From contig NZ_LHPC01000027.1 in NCBI RefSeq assembly GCF_001297125.1, positions 1 to 64,000 on the forward strand: a stretch of DNA of 64,000 nucleotides, given 5' to 3'. Position 1 is the first letter of the stretch. Each line of letters opens with the position of its first letter. Shown in pieces: positions 7,629 through 16,881 of the stretch. The translations under genes and the position numbers were made by a program. Under the pieces are notes generated by a model. That model did no database searches. It was not told the origin of the DNA and was given only the letters and a program-made list of their open reading frames with translations. This stretch comes from Pseudomonas sp. RIT-PI-q (GTDB taxonomy: Bacteria; Pseudomonadota; Gammaproteobacteria; Pseudomonadales; Pseudomonadaceae).

Positions 7629-8429
7629 ATGAACAATCCGGGTTTGTTCCAAGCAAGGTGGAACCTGCGCCGGTTGGCTTTGTGCAATTTTGTGCCGCTG
7701 ATGCTGCTGGCCTTCTGGTTATGGCCTACGGGTCAGATGGTGTGTGTGATTTTCGACGAGTGGTTTTTCCACCAACTCAACGCACCGCTGGCAACGGACC
7801 CGATATGGCTGCACTTCTGGGCAATTGCAAGTCTGCGCCCCTTCGATGCGGTGGTTGGGGTGATTTTGCTGACACTTTTGATCAAGGGCGACTGGGTGTT
7901 CGAGGCCGCTGAAGTGCGACAGGCGTTTTTCGGCTTTCTCTCGATTCTGCTGATGCTGCTGTTTATCCGCCTGCTGTTTTCCCGGTTCGCCGTCTACATG
8001 GACTGGCAGCACGGCAGTCCGTCGATGACGGTCGATAGCGCCGTCCGGATGAGCCACTACCTTCCAGGGTTTGAGAAGGCTTGGGAATTGAAGGATCGAT
8101 CGAGCCAGAGCTTCCCGGGCGACCATGCTTCGGTGTTGCTGGTCTGGGCGATGTTCATGACGATATTCAGCCGTACGTCCTGGCAGGCCATTGTGATCTG
8201 GGGCCTGGCGCTGCTGTTCATGATGCCGCGCCTGGTGGCGGGCGCAAACTGGGCGCAGGACGATTACATTGGCGGCGTGCTGCTGGCGGTGTGGGCGTTG
8301 GGTTGGGGTTATTACACGCCGTTTGCCTATTATGTTTCGGGGTTTTTCATGCGGGTGACGGCGCCGTTGTTTGATTGGCTGGGGAGATTGCCGGTGGTTT
8401 CGCGGATGAGTGTGGTGCGTGGCGACTGA
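7629..8429 (+). CDS. PAP2-superfamily membrane protein with altered catalytic motif
   Basis: A 266-residue inner-membrane protein with about six hydrophobic helices and a PAP2 phosphatase fold. The C2 motif is present as SFPGDHAS, but the C3 motif, normally R-x5-H-x3-D, reads RLVAGANWAQD, with Asn207 where the nucleophilic His should be. The C1 motif is also not clear. The protein may therefore be inactive as a phosphatase or act differently. It occupies the position of PA5194 in P. aeruginosa. The start at 7629 follows GGGAGG; an earlier in-frame ATG at 7557 lacks a ribosome-binding site. Confidence 0.8.
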   Translation: MNNPGLFQARWNLRRLALCNFVPLMLLAFWLWPTGQMVCVIFDEWFFHQLNAPLATDPIWLHFWAIASLRPFDAVVGVILLTLLIKGDWVFEAAEVRQAFFGFLSILLMLLFIRLLFSRFAVYMDWQHGSPSMTVDSAVRMSHYLPGFEKAWELKDRSSQSFPGDHASVLLVWAMFMTIFSRTSWQAIVIWGLALLFMMPRLVAGANWAQDDYIGGVLLAVWALGWGYYTPFAYYVSGFFMRVTAPLFDWLGRLPVVSRMSVVRGD

Positions 8430-8463
8430 TTGTGCGGGGCTGCCGGGCGAGTGCTGCGCACTC

Positions 8464-8532
8464 GTTCGCGGGCAAGCCTCGCTCCTACAGTTGAACGCGG
8501 TCAAATGTGGGAGCGAGGCTTGCCCGCGAAGG
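8464..8532. repeat. REP palindrome, class GGCAAGCCTCGCTCC
   Basis: Two inverted arms (8465-8489 and 8506-8532) with the core GCGGGCAAGCCTCGCTCC lie between the convergent PAP2 and hslR genes. The same class recurs at 25468, 30322, 40952 and 62163. Confidence 0.9.
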
Positions 8533-8563
8533 CGTCCTCTCAGCCACCGCAGAAACAACTGCC

Positions 8564-8971
8564 TTACTCGTCATTACTGCTCCCACGAAACTTAAACAAA
8601 TCCCGCCGCTGCTTCTTGCTCGGCTTGCCATCGGTGCTGACCCCCAGCGAGCCGGCCTTGCGCATGGCCGCTGCCGCTTCGCGCTTGGCGATGCTGGCGT
8701 CGGTTTCGGCGTAAAGCGTCTGCGCTTCCGGCGCGCCACGACGCACAATCGATAGCGCCTGAACCACCACCGTGCGTTCCTCGAAGCCCATGCGAATCTG
8801 AAATTCGTCGCCGATCCTCGGTTCCTTGCCTGGCTTGCAGCGCTCGCCCCGGCAATGCACCTTGCCACTTTCGATAGCCGCCTTGGCCAAGGCACGTGTT
8901 TTGTAAAAACGCGCCGCCCACAACCACTTATCGAGACGGACCTTGTCGTCCTCTTCCTGTTTTTGTGCCAC
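8564..8971 (-). CDS. hslR: Ribosome-associated heat shock protein Hsp15
   Basis: A 135-residue basic RNA-binding protein with an N-terminal S4 domain (VRLDKWLWAARFYKTR at about residues 11-26). Hsp15 binds free 50S subunits that carry a stalled nascent chain and helps recycle them. The start is a GTG at 8971 with AGAGGA six bases upstream; the longer frame to 9076 would add an unrelated N-terminus. The Lys/Arg-rich C-terminal tail (KPSKKQRRD) is usual. The order hslO-PAP2-hslR-rim genes is conserved in Pseudomonas. Confidence 0.93.
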   Translation of the reverse strand: MAQKQEEDDKVRLDKWLWAARFYKTRALAKAAIESGKVHCRGERCKPGKEPRIGDEFQIRMGFEERTVVVQALSIVRRGAPEAQTLYAETDASIAKREAAAAMRKAGSLGVSTDGKPSKKQRRDLFKFRGSSNDE

Positions 8972-9087
8972 TGGAATTCCTCTTTTAGCCCATAGTCGGA
9001 ACTGTACTACCGTTTCTGTCGGGCGCAAGAACCCGGCCCTCCAGATAAACTGTGATCTTGGCCGGCTCCCCGGCATGGAGTGATCGA

Positions 9088-9867
9088 GTGACTATATTTC
9101 CGTCTGAACTGACCTCGCCTAAAAGCGGTTGCAAGGGCTGTCAGCAAAGCGAGCCGCTGGGCTTCGATTTTGCCTTCGCCTACCAACCGATCGTCGATTT
9201 GCGAGACCAGTCGATTTTCGCTCACGAAGCGCTGGTGCGTGGTCTGGCCGGCGAAGGTGCGCTGACGGTGCTCGATCAGATCACCGAGGCCAACCGTTAC
9301 CGTTTCGACCAGCTCTGCCGGACCCGAGCCATTGAAGGTGCGGCGAATCTAGGGATGCAAACGCACCTCTCGATCAACTTCATGCCCAACGCGGTGTACC
9401 GCCCGGAGCTGTGTATTCGCAGCACTCTGGAGGCCGCGAAAAAGCACAACTTCCCGATCGACCGGCTGATTTTCGAAACCCTGGAAAGCCAGCATGTAGA
9501 TAACTATCGCCATTTGACTAATATTCTGCGTGAATACCGCGAATTCGGCTTCAAGACCGCCATCGATGATTTCGGGGCGGGCTACTCGGGGCTCAATCTG
9601 CTCGCTGATTTCCAACCGGACCTGATCAAACTCGACATGGCACTGATCCGCGATGTCGATCACGATCGCGTTCGTCAGGCTATCGTTCGAGGGGTTGTCA
9701 CAATGTGTGCGGAGTTGAACGTTACAGTCATCGCCGAAGGCATCGAAAGCGCCGGAGAACGGGATTTCCTGGCGGACTGTGGAATTTTTCTGATGCAGGG
9801 CTACTGGTTCGCCAAACCTGCATTCAAAGCGTTGGCTCAGGTAACACCTGGGGCCTGGACGCGTTAA
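9088..9867 (+). CDS. rimA: EAL-domain cyclic-di-GMP phosphodiesterase RimA
   Basis: A 259-residue protein made almost entirely of an EAL domain, which hydrolyses cyclic di-GMP to pGpG. The signature residues are present: EALVRG (about 45-50), SINFMPN, ETLES, DDFGAGYSG, DLIKLD and AEGIES, so it should be catalytically active. In fluorescent pseudomonads this gene is the first of the rimABK operon, where RimA acts with RimB and RimK to tune glutamate addition to ribosomal protein S6. A GTG start at 9088 with GGAG upstream is preferred; an ATG at 9052 is possible. Three nearby Cys residues occur in the N-terminal segment. Confidence 0.9.
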   Translation: MTIFPSELTSPKSGCKGCQQSEPLGFDFAFAYQPIVDLRDQSIFAHEALVRGLAGEGALTVLDQITEANRYRFDQLCRTRAIEGAANLGMQTHLSINFMPNAVYRPELCIRSTLEAAKKHNFPIDRLIFETLESQHVDNYRHLTNILREYREFGFKTAIDDFGAGYSGLNLLADFQPDLIKLDMALIRDVDHDRVRQAIVRGVVTMCAELNVTVIAEGIESAGERDFLADCGIFLMQGYWFAKPAFKALAQVTPGAWTR

Positions 9868-9882
9868 TCGCGGTTTTTCCTA

Positions 9883-10362
9883 TTGAAGACATTTGACCAT
9901 TTGACCGTTGTCGGTCTGCGCGAGTGGGTGGCGCTCCCGGATTTGGGAGTTGCGGGCCTGCGGGCAAAAATCGACACCGGTGCCAGCACCTCCAGCCTGC
10001 ACGCCACCGACATCGAGACGTTCGAGCGCGACGGTGAGCAGTGGGTGCGCTTTACTGCCCACTTGGGCACGGTGGTGCAATTGCGCCACCGACGTTGCGA
10101 AGCACCGCTGGTGACGCGCAAAACCATTAAAAGCTCAAACGGCCACGCGCAGATGCGCTACGTGGTCAGCACCACCCTGGCCCTCGGTGATCGGGTCTGG
10201 CGGGTCGAGTTCACGCTCGCCTGCCGCAAGTCCATGCGTTATCGCCTGTTACTCGGTTCCAAAGCCCTGATCGACGGCCAGCTGGTGGTCAATCCGGGCA
10301 TTAAATACATACAAGACAAGCCGGTGTTCCCGGTATCTACCTCCTCCACAGGTGTTGCATGA
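9883..10362 (+). CDS. rimB: RimB, retropepsin-like ATP-dependent zinc protease family
   Basis: A 159-residue protein of the RimK-associated protease family. The aspartic-protease-like motif DTGAS is at about residues 30-34, near the N-terminus. The fold is that of a single retropepsin domain. In P. fluorescens RimB is thought to trim or control RimK-added glutamates on ribosomal protein S6. The start is a TTG at 9883, 15 bases after the rimA stop, with no strong ribosome-binding site; it gives the expected N-terminus. Its stop overlaps the rimK start (ATGA), so the two are translationally coupled. Confidence 0.88.
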   Translation: MKTFDHLTVVGLREWVALPDLGVAGLRAKIDTGASTSSLHATDIETFERDGEQWVRFTAHLGTVVQLRHRRCEAPLVTRKTIKSSNGHAQMRYVVSTTLALGDRVWRVEFTLACRKSMRYRLLLGSKALIDGQLVVNPGIKYIQDKPVFPVSTSSTGVA

Positions 10363-11264
10363 AGATCGCTGTGCTGTCGCGGAACCCGCGTCTGTATTCC
10401 ACTCGTCGTCTGGTTGAAGCCGGTATCGAACGTGGCCATGAAATGGTGGTGATCGACACCCTGCGCGCCTACATGAACATCGCCAGTCACAAACCGCAGA
10501 TCCACTACCGCGGCAAGCCGCTGGAAGGTTTTGATGCGGTGATCCCGCGGATCGGTGCTTCGGTGACGTTTTATGGCTGCGCGGTGTTGCGTCAGTTCGA
10601 AATGATGGGGGTGTTCCCGCTCAATGAGTCGGTGGCCATTGCCCGTTCGCGGGACAAACTGCGTTCGCTGCAATTGCTCTCACGTCGCGGGATTGGTTTG
10701 CCGGTTACCGGTTTTGCCCACTCCCCGGACGACATTCCCGACTTGATCGACATGGTCAACGGCGCGCCGCTGGTGATCAAAGTGCTCGAAGGCACCCAGG
10801 GCATCGGCGTAGTGCTGTGTGAAACGGCGACGGCGGCGGAGTCTGTGATCGAGGCGTTCATGGGCCTCAAGCAAAACATCATGGTGCAGGAATACATCAA
10901 GGAAGCCGGCGGTGCGGACATTCGCTGCTTCGTGGTCGGCGACAAGGTGATCGCGGCGATGAAGCGTCAGGCCAAGCCTGGGGAGTTTCGCTCCAACCTG
11001 CATCGGGGCGGCAGCGCCAGCCTGATCAAGATCACCCCGGAAGAACGCATGACTGCGTTGCGTGCGGCGAAGGTCATGGGATTGGCGGTGGCCGGTGTGG
11101 ATATCCTGCGTTCCAATCATGGGCCGCTGGTGATGGAAGTGAACTCGTCGCCGGGGCTGGAAGGGATTGAGACCACCACCAGCAAGAACGTGGCGGGGAT
11201 CATCATTGAGCATCTGGAGAAGAATGGCGGGCCGAATATGACGCGCACCAAAGGCAAAGGTTAA
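10359..11264 (+). CDS. rimK: Ribosomal protein S6--L-glutamate ligase
   Basis: A 301-residue ATP-grasp ligase that adds glutamate residues to the C-terminus of ribosomal protein S6. The fold is visible as an N-terminal domain (residues 1-100), then the ATP-grasp core with [13 protein letters not shown] (about 138-150) and the metal-binding end [14 protein letters not shown] (about 254-267). Length and N-terminus match the family. It is the last gene of rimABK. Changes in S6 glutamylation in pseudomonads are reported to alter the proteome, motility and host colonisation. Confidence 0.96.
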   Translation: MKIAVLSRNPRLYSTRRLVEAGIERGHEMVVIDTLRAYMNIASHKPQIHYRGKPLEGFDAVIPRIGASVTFYGCAVLRQFEMMGVFPLNESVAIARSRDKLRSLQLLSRRGIGLPVTGFAHSPDDIPDLIDMVNGAPLVIKVLEGTQGIGVVLCETATAAESVIEAFMGLKQNIMVQEYIKEAGGADIRCFVVGDKVIAAMKRQAKPGEFRSNLHRGGSASLIKITPEERMTALRAAKVMGLAVAGVDILRSNHGPLVMEVNSSPGLEGIETTTSKNVAGIIIEHLEKNGGPNMTRTKGKG

Positions 11265-11295
11265 ACCCAGAGATTTATGGCGGCTGGAAGGCCGC

Positions 11296-11390
11296 CTTCG
11301 CGGGCAAGCCCGCTCCCACAGGGTTATTGGTTGGCCGCAAAATTATGGTCAACACATAACCACTGTGGGAGCGGGCTTGCCCGCGAAGGG
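11296..11390. repeat. REP palindrome, class GGCAAGCCCGCTCCC
   Basis: Arms at 11296-11320 and 11364-11390 with core GCGGGCAAGCCCGCTCCCACA lie between the convergent rimK and envZ genes. The same class occurs at 22371, 38235, 41745 and 48503. Confidence 0.9.
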
Positions 11391-11420
11391 GCCATCAGCC
11401 CCACCGAAAAATGCCAGCGC

Positions 11421-12734
11421 TTAAACCGCATCCCGCGGCAACATCAACCCCAACGGCAACCGCACCCGCGCTTCCAGCCCACCACCGGACCGGTTGCGCA
11501 GCTCAACATTGCCGCCATGCATCGAAGCAATCCGCTTCACAATCGCCAGGCCCAACCCGGTGCCCTTGCCACCCCGTGCCCGATCGCCACGGGGGAACGG
11601 GTTAAAGATCGCCTCCAGTTCCGACGGATCAATCCCCGCCCCACGGTCCATCACACTCAGCACAACATACGGCGCGCTGGTGTCCCCGGACACATAAGCT
11701 GCCACCTCGACGCCGCTGCCAGCATGGTTCAAGGCGTTGCCGATCAGGTTATTCAGCAACCGCTTCATCGACACCCGACGCAACGGGAATGGCTGAATCG
11801 GTTCCAGGCGCAGGCGCACCTTTTCTTCGTTCTGGTTGTACGGCGCGGCGACTTCACGCACCAAATCGCTCAGATCGACCTCTTCAACCGACTCATCACG
11901 GCCATCGCGAATGAACGCCAGGAACTGGTCGAGAATCGCGTCCATGTCCTCAATGTCGCGGACCATGTCGTCGGTCAGGTCGTTGTGGTCGCCCATCAGC
12001 TCCAGAGATAGCCGCAAACGGGTCAACGGCGTGCGCAAGTCATGGGACACCCCGGCCAGCATCAACTCACGCTCGCGGCCGGCCTGTTCGACGTCTTCGG
12101 CCATTTGGTTGAACGCGCGGTAAACTTCGGTCATCTCACTCGGCGTGTCGCTGATCGGCAGGCGCACGCTGCGGCCCTGACCCAATTGCCTCGCGGCATA
12201 GACCAGACGCTTCAACGGTTGATTGAGCTGGCTGACGAAGATCCACGCCGACGCGGTGGACAGCAAACCGATGGCGAGGAACCAACCAAGCACGTTCCAG
12301 ATTTTCTGGCCGCGCAACGGGTGTGGATACAGCGGCACTTTCAGCCAGCCATCGCCCAGGCTGGGTGCCCGAACCCACAGTGCCGGCGGCGAGTGCATGC
12401 GCAATCGGACTTCGGTGTCGGGGCCCAGCTCGGTTTGCATCTGCCGCTGGTAGATCTCGCTGTAGGGCCAATGCTGCTCACCTTCCGGCACACCAGCACC
12501 CACCACACGAATCAGAGGCACGGCATCGGCAATCTTGCCGCGGTTTTCTTCATCGGCGGCCCAATAGGCGCGCAGCGTCAGGGCGACGCCGTGGCTGTAT
12601 TGGCGGTCCACCAGCACGTCTTCGTTCATCAGCAGATAAACCAGGGTCAGTGCCTTGGAGAACAGGACGACGATCAGCACCAGCCACAGGGTGCGGGAGA
12701 AGAAGCTCTGGGGGAACCAAACGGGGGTTTTCAT
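11421..12734 (-). CDS. envZ: Sensor histidine kinase of the EnvZ/AmgS type
   Basis: A 437-residue inner-membrane sensor kinase. It has one N-terminal transmembrane helix (about residues 11-33), a periplasmic sensor region, a second helix (about 152-172), a HAMP domain, the phosphoacceptor box SHDLRTPLTRLR (about 229-240) and an ATPase domain with N-, G1- and G2-boxes (NLIGNALNHA, DRGAGID, GKGTGLGLAIV). It matches AmgS of P. aeruginosa, which with AmgR controls responses to membrane protein stress and aminoglycosides. Its partner gene lies 103 bases upstream on the same strand, a gap that holds a REP-like palindrome. Confidence 0.93.
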   Translation of the reverse strand: MKTPVWFPQSFFSRTLWLVLIVVLFSKALTLVYLLMNEDVLVDRQYSHGVALTLRAYWAADEENRGKIADAVPLIRVVGAGVPEGEQHWPYSEIYQRQMQTELGPDTEVRLRMHSPPALWVRAPSLGDGWLKVPLYPHPLRGQKIWNVLGWFLAIGLLSTASAWIFVSQLNQPLKRLVYAARQLGQGRSVRLPISDTPSEMTEVYRAFNQMAEDVEQAGRERELMLAGVSHDLRTPLTRLRLSLELMGDHNDLTDDMVRDIEDMDAILDQFLAFIRDGRDESVEEVDLSDLVREVAAPYNQNEEKVRLRLEPIQPFPLRRVSMKRLLNNLIGNALNHAGSGVEVAAYVSGDTSAPYVVLSVMDRGAGIDPSELEAIFNPFPRGDRARGGKGTGLGLAIVKRIASMHGGNVELRNRSGGGLEARVRLPLGLMLPRDAV

Positions 12735-12837
12735 GGATAACCGCTACACACTTGCAGGAGCGAGCGATGCTCGCATATTGCGGATCGCGAGTCTGCGGAC
12801 AACTTCATCCGCATGACCCGCTCCTACAATTCGCCGA
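12735..12837. repeat. Degenerate REP-like palindrome between ompR and envZ
   Basis: The gap between the two operon partners holds diverged REP arms, GGAGCGAGCGATGCTCG at about 12758-12775 and ACCCGCTCCTACA near 12815-12830. An RNA stem-loop here could lower expression of the downstream kinase gene relative to the regulator, but this is inference. Confidence 0.5.
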
Positions 12838-13578
12838 TCACTTGGTGGCGGCGCCATCCGGAACGAACACGTAGCCCACGCCCCAAACGGTCTGGATGTA
12901 ACGCGGCTTGGACGGATCGGGTTCGATCATCCGGCGCAGACGGGAGATCTGCACGTCGATGGAACGCTCCAGGGCATCCCACTCGCGGCCACGGGCCAGG
13001 TTCATCAACTTGTCGCGGGTCAGTGGCTGACGCGCGTTCATCACCAGGGCCTTGAGTACCGCGAACTCACCGGTGGTGAGCATGTGCACTTCGTCGCCGC
13101 GCTTGAGTTCGCGGGTGGCCAGGGACAGTTCGTAGTCACCGAAGGTCACGCTTTCGTCTTCACTGCCCGGTGCGCCCGGCACTGGCGCCGACTGACGACG
13201 CAAGACCGCTTTGACGCGAGCCATCAGCTCGTCCGGGTTGAACGGCTTGGCCAGGTAATCGTCGGCGCCCAGTTCCAGGCCCTTGATGCGGCTCAGCTCG
13301 TCGCCCTTGGCGGTGAGCATGATGATTGGAATCTGATTGTTTGCTGTGCGCAGGCGGCGGCAAGCGGTCAGGCCGTCTTCGCCGGGCAGCATCAGGTCGA
13401 GGACGACCAGGTTGAACACTTCACGCGCCAGCAGGCGGTCCATTTGTTCCGTGTTCGGTACGGCGCGGGCGCGGTAGCCCTTGCTGACGAAAAAACGTTC
13501 CAGCAGGCTGCTGAGCCCCGGATCGTCGTCAACAATAAGAATTTTTTCGCCTTCAGCAGTGTTTGCAGTGCTGCTCAT
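12838..13578 (-). CDS. ompR: OmpR-family response regulator (OmpR/AmgR)
   Basis: A 246-residue response regulator. The receiver domain (about residues 10-125) has the acidic pair in IVDDD, the phosphorylation site in LVVLDLMLPGEDG (Asp about 61), a Thr in MLTAKGDE and the Lys in AKPF. The C-terminal winged-helix DNA-binding domain ends with RYIQTVWGVGYVFVPDG. This order and sequence match OmpR, called AmgR in P. aeruginosa. It is co-directional with the sensor kinase and convergent with nothing; tex is divergent. Confidence 0.94.
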   Translation of the reverse strand: MSSTANTAEGEKILIVDDDPGLSSLLERFFVSKGYRARAVPNTEQMDRLLAREVFNLVVLDLMLPGEDGLTACRRLRTANNQIPIIMLTAKGDELSRIKGLELGADDYLAKPFNPDELMARVKAVLRRQSAPVPGAPGSEDESVTFGDYELSLATRELKRGDEVHMLTTGEFAVLKALVMNARQPLTRDKLMNLARGREWDALERSIDVQISRLRRMIEPDPSKPRYIQTVWGVGYVFVPDGAATK

Positions 13579-13939
13579 TGGATGCTCCTTTGATCTCGGC
13601 GCGCATTATGGCGTAGCTGCCGTTATACGCACCGTGTGCATTGTTAGCAGATTTTTCCTTGATCGCCAGCAAACCGGTGATTGTGCCTACAGCCTGCGAT
13701 GCCCCCGAAAGACCGAACGCTGGTTATAATGCGCGGCCTTTTGTGTCAGGCAACGTCTGATCATTACGCCGGGCAGCCGCTTTTTATTTTCATGGCGCCG
13801 GCAGTAATTGTTCGATTTCACGGGTCAACGGGATGCCTGTTGATCCAGGTAGCGGCGCAGGCCAGGCCGCTCAACCAGACTCGTCGAGGCCTTATCCCTG
13901 CGCCTGCGAGCCTGCTTTCACAATTTGTCAGGTGGTTTT
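13579..13939. promoter_or_regulatory. Divergent ompR/tex intergenic region with a -10-like box
   Basis: This 361-base stretch has no convincing gene. A perfect TATAAT is at 13725-13730 on the + strand, followed by GCGCGG, and would give a tex leader of about 200 bases. No good -35 hexamer is seen 17 bases upstream. The ompR promoter must lie near 13600-13680 on the opposite strand. Confidence 0.45.
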
Positions 13940-16264
13940 ATGGACAGCATCAACAGCCGCATCGCCGAGGAACTCGGTGTACGCCCACAACAGGTCGAAG
14001 CGGCCGTCGCGCTACTCGATGAAGGCTCCACGGTGCCCTTCATCGCCCGTTACCGGAAAGAAGTGACCGGCAGCCTCGATGACATCCAGTTGCGTCATCT
14101 GGAAGAGCGTCTGCGCTACCTGCGAGAACTCGACGAACGGCGTATCAGCATCCTGGCGAGCATCCAGGAACAAGGCAAGCTGACCCCGCAATTGGAGCGG
14201 GACATCAAGCTCGCCGACACCAAGACCCGCCTCGAAGACTTGTACTTGCCGTACAAGCAGAAGCGCCGCACCAAGGGCCAGATTGCCCTGGAAGCCGGCC
14301 TCGGCGACCTGGCCGACGGCCTGTTCAACGACCCGAGCCTGACGCCGGACGTCGAAGCCGCGCGCTTCGTCGACGCCGAAAAAGGTGTGGCCGACGTGAA
14401 GGTGGCCCTCGAAGGCGCCAAGTACATCCTCATGGAGCGCTTCGCCGAAGACGCCGGCCTGCTGGACAAGCTGCGCAGCTACCTCAAGCAGGAAGCCACC
14501 CTCAGTGCCCGCGTGATCGCCGGCAAGGAAGAGGAAGGCGCCAAGTTCCGCGACTATTTCGAACACGATGAACCGCTGAAAAGCATGCCGTCGCACCGCG
14601 CGCTGGCGATTTTCCGTGGCCGCAACGAAGGCATTCTGAGTTCGGCGCTGAAAGTCGGCGACGAACTGCCGGGCACCATGCACCCATGCGAAGGCATGAT
14701 CGGCCAGCAATTCGGCATCCAGAACCAGAACCGCGCCGCCGACAAATGGCTGGGCGAAGTGGTGCGCTGGACCTGGAAGGTCAAGCTCTACACCCACCTT
14801 GAAACCGACCTGCTGGGCGAGCTGCGCGATGGCGCGGAAACCGAAGCGATCAACGTCTTCGCCCACAACCTGCACGACTTGCTGCTGTCGGCCCCGGCCG
14901 GCCCACGCGCCACCCTGGGCCTCGACCCGGGCCTGCGCACCGGTTGCAAGGTCGCCGTGGTCGATTCCACCGGCAAGCTGCTGGATCACGCCACGGTTTA
15001 CCCGCACGTACCGCACAACAAGTGGGACCAGACCATCGCGATCCTCGCCGCCCTGTGCGCCAAGCACGCGGTGGACCTGATCGCCATCGGCAACGGCACC
15101 GCCAGCCGTGAAACCGACAAGCTGGCCGCTGAGCTGATCAAAAAATACCCAGCGATGAAGATGACCAAAGTCATGGTCTCCGAGGCCGGCGCATCGGTTT
15201 ACTCGGCGTCGGAACTGGCTTCCAAGGAATTCCCGGACCTCGACGTGTCGATCCGTGGTGCGGTGTCGATTGCCCGTCGCCTGCAAGATCCACTGGCCGA
15301 GCTGGTGAAGATCGATCCGAAATCCATCGGTGTCGGCCAGTACCAGCACGACGTGTCGCAGCTGAAACTGGCGCGCGGCCTGGACGCTGTGGTTGAAGAC
15401 TGCGTGAACGCCGTGGGCGTCGACGTGAACACCGCCTCTGTGGCGCTGCTGGCCCGTATCTCCGGCCTCAACGCGACCCTGGCACAGAACATCGTCAGCC
15501 ACCGCGACGAGCACGGCGCGTTCAAAACCCGCGCCGCGTTGAAGAAAGTTGCGCGTCTGGGCGAAAAAACCTTCGAACAGGCCGCCGGTTTCCTGCGCGT
15601 CATGAACGGCGACAACCCGCTGGACTCGTCCGCGGTTCACCCGGAAGCCTATCCGCTGGTGCAACGCATTGCCGCTGAAACCGACCGCGACATTCGCTCG
15701 CTGATCGGCGACGCGAGCTTCCTCAAGCGCCTCGATCCGAAGAAGTACACCGACGAAACCTTCGGCCTGCCGACGGTCACCGACATTCTGCAAGAACTGG
15801 AAAAACCCGGTCGCGACCCGCGTCCCGAGTTCAAGACCGCCGAGTTCCAGGAAGGCGTAGAAGACCTCAAGGACCTGCAACTGGGGATGATCCTCGAAGG
15901 CGTGGTGACCAACGTGACCAACTTCGGCGCGTTCGTCGACATCGGCGTGCATCAGGACGGTTTGGTGCACATCTCTGCGCTTTCGGAGAAGTTCATCAAA
16001 GATCCGCGTGAAGCGGTGAAGGCCGGTGATGTGGTGAAAGTGAAGGTCATGGAAGTCGACATCCCGCGCAAACGCGTTGGCCTGTCGATGCGCATGAGCG
16101 ACACCCCGGGCGAGAAAATCGACGGTGCCCGTGGCGCGCGTCCGGGTTCGGCTCCGCGCCAGTCCCAGAACAGCGCGCCGCGCAAGGAAACCACGGCGGC
16201 GGCCCCGGCCAGCAACGCCATGGCTTCGCTGTTCGCCAACGCCAAGCAGTTGAAGAAACGCTGA
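13940..16264 (+). CDS. tex: Transcription accessory protein Tex
   Basis: A 774-residue cytoplasmic RNA-binding protein. It has an N-terminal Tex/helical region, a YqgF/RuvC-like domain ([17 protein letters not shown] at about 325-341), helix-hairpin-helix segments (around 500-560) and a C-terminal S1 domain ([21 protein letters not shown] at about 650-670). Tex binds nucleic acids and affects transcription and toxin expression in several bacteria. The start is set at the ATG 13940 ([13 protein letters not shown]) behind CAGGTGG. A low-complexity Ser/Pro/Arg-rich tail follows the S1 domain. The stop overlaps the next start by one base. Confidence 0.96.
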   Translation: MDSINSRIAEELGVRPQQVEAAVALLDEGSTVPFIARYRKEVTGSLDDIQLRHLEERLRYLRELDERRISILASIQEQGKLTPQLERDIKLADTKTRLEDLYLPYKQKRRTKGQIALEAGLGDLADGLFNDPSLTPDVEAARFVDAEKGVADVKVALEGAKYILMERFAEDAGLLDKLRSYLKQEATLSARVIAGKEEEGAKFRDYFEHDEPLKSMPSHRALAIFRGRNEGILSSALKVGDELPGTMHPCEGMIGQQFGIQNQNRAADKWLGEVVRWTWKVKLYTHLETDLLGELRDGAETEAINVFAHNLHDLLLSAPAGPRATLGLDPGLRTGCKVAVVDSTGKLLDHATVYPHVPHNKWDQTIAILAALCAKHAVDLIAIGNGTASRETDKLAAELIKKYPAMKMTKVMVSEAGASVYSASELASKEFPDLDVSIRGAVSIARRLQDPLAELVKIDPKSIGVGQYQHDVSQLKLARGLDAVVEDCVNAVGVDVNTASVALLARISGLNATLAQNIVSHRDEHGAFKTRAALKKVARLGEKTFEQAAGFLRVMNGDNPLDSSAVHPEAYPLVQRIAAETDRDIRSLIGDASFLKRLDPKKYTDETFGLPTVTDILQELEKPGRDPRPEFKTAEFQEGVEDLKDLQLGMILEGVVTNVTNFGAFVDIGVHQDGLVHISALSEKFIKDPREAVKAGDVVKVKVMEVDIPRKRVGLSMRMSDTPGEKIDGARGARPGSAPRQSQNSAPRKETTAAAPASNAMASLFANAKQLKKR

Positions 16265-16647
16265 TGGAGATTCCTGCCGGGCTGACCGAAAGCGCGTTTT
16301 TCAAGCTGCTGGGGTGCCGCTTGCACAGCCTGGAGACCGGGGTGGCGCAAGTCGCCCTCGGGCTTGCGCCAGAGCTGCGCAATCGCGGCGGCAAGCTGCA
16401 CGGCGGGGCCTTGTTCAGCCTGGTGGACATTGCCATGGGGCTGGCCTGTTCCAGCACCCACGGCTTTGACCAGCAGAGCGCGACCATCGAGTGCAAGATT
16501 AACTACATTCGCGCCGTCGCCGACGGTGAGGTGATGTGCACGGCGCGGGTGATTCACCCGGGCCGCCGCACGCTGGTGGTCGAAGCGGATGTGATGCAGG
16601 GCGACAAACTCGTCGCAAAAGCACAAGGCACGTTCGCTGTCCTGTAG
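16264..16647 (+). CDS. PaaI-family hotdog thioesterase
   Basis: A 127-residue hotdog-fold protein of the PaaI/YdiI-like acyl-CoA thioesterase family. The characteristic G[GK]xLHGGxxxSLVDIAMGxA segment is at about residues 41-60, with His-Gly-Gly and the acidic residue of VD that act in catalysis in relatives. Substrate unknown. The ATG overlaps the tex stop by one base (TGATG), so the two genes are translationally coupled, as in the PA5201-PA5202 arrangement. Confidence 0.88.
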   Translation: MEIPAGLTESAFFKLLGCRLHSLETGVAQVALGLAPELRNRGGKLHGGALFSLVDIAMGLACSSTHGFDQQSATIECKINYIRAVADGEVMCTARVIHPGRRTLVVEADVMQGDKLVAKAQGTFAVL

Positions 16648-16688
16648 CTAGATGTCCCCCATTTGAGTTAATTTCAGCGCAATGCATC

Positions 16689-16790
16689 CTGTAGGAGCGA
16701 GCTTGCTCGCGATGGACGTTAACGATGACGCGTGCTTGCTGAATGAACGCGCCGCCCTCACGTCCTTCGCGAGCAAGCTCGCTCCTACAA
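16689..16790. repeat. ~100-bp repeat with GCGAGCAAGCTCGC arms and conserved centre
   Basis: The arms are GTAGGAGCGAGCTTGCTCGCG (from 16690) and its complement ending near 16790. The centre is similar to that of the copies at 34041 and 53086 (GGACGTTAACGATGACGCG here), so the whole unit, not only the arms, is repeated. It lies between the thioesterase gene and gshA. Confidence 0.85.
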
Positions 16791-16881
16791 AACCAGGCGA
16801 AAACGCCAGTTTTAACTTCACCCTTGTAGACCGTCTTGCCCACCCCCATATTGGGGCGACTGACGCGTGAAGGAATCCAAC

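Noticed and set aside
14012..15970. 652-codon open frame antisense to tex
   Set aside because: Same reason: it mirrors the strong codon bias of tex and its product is rich in Val/Gly/Gln/His without a known fold.
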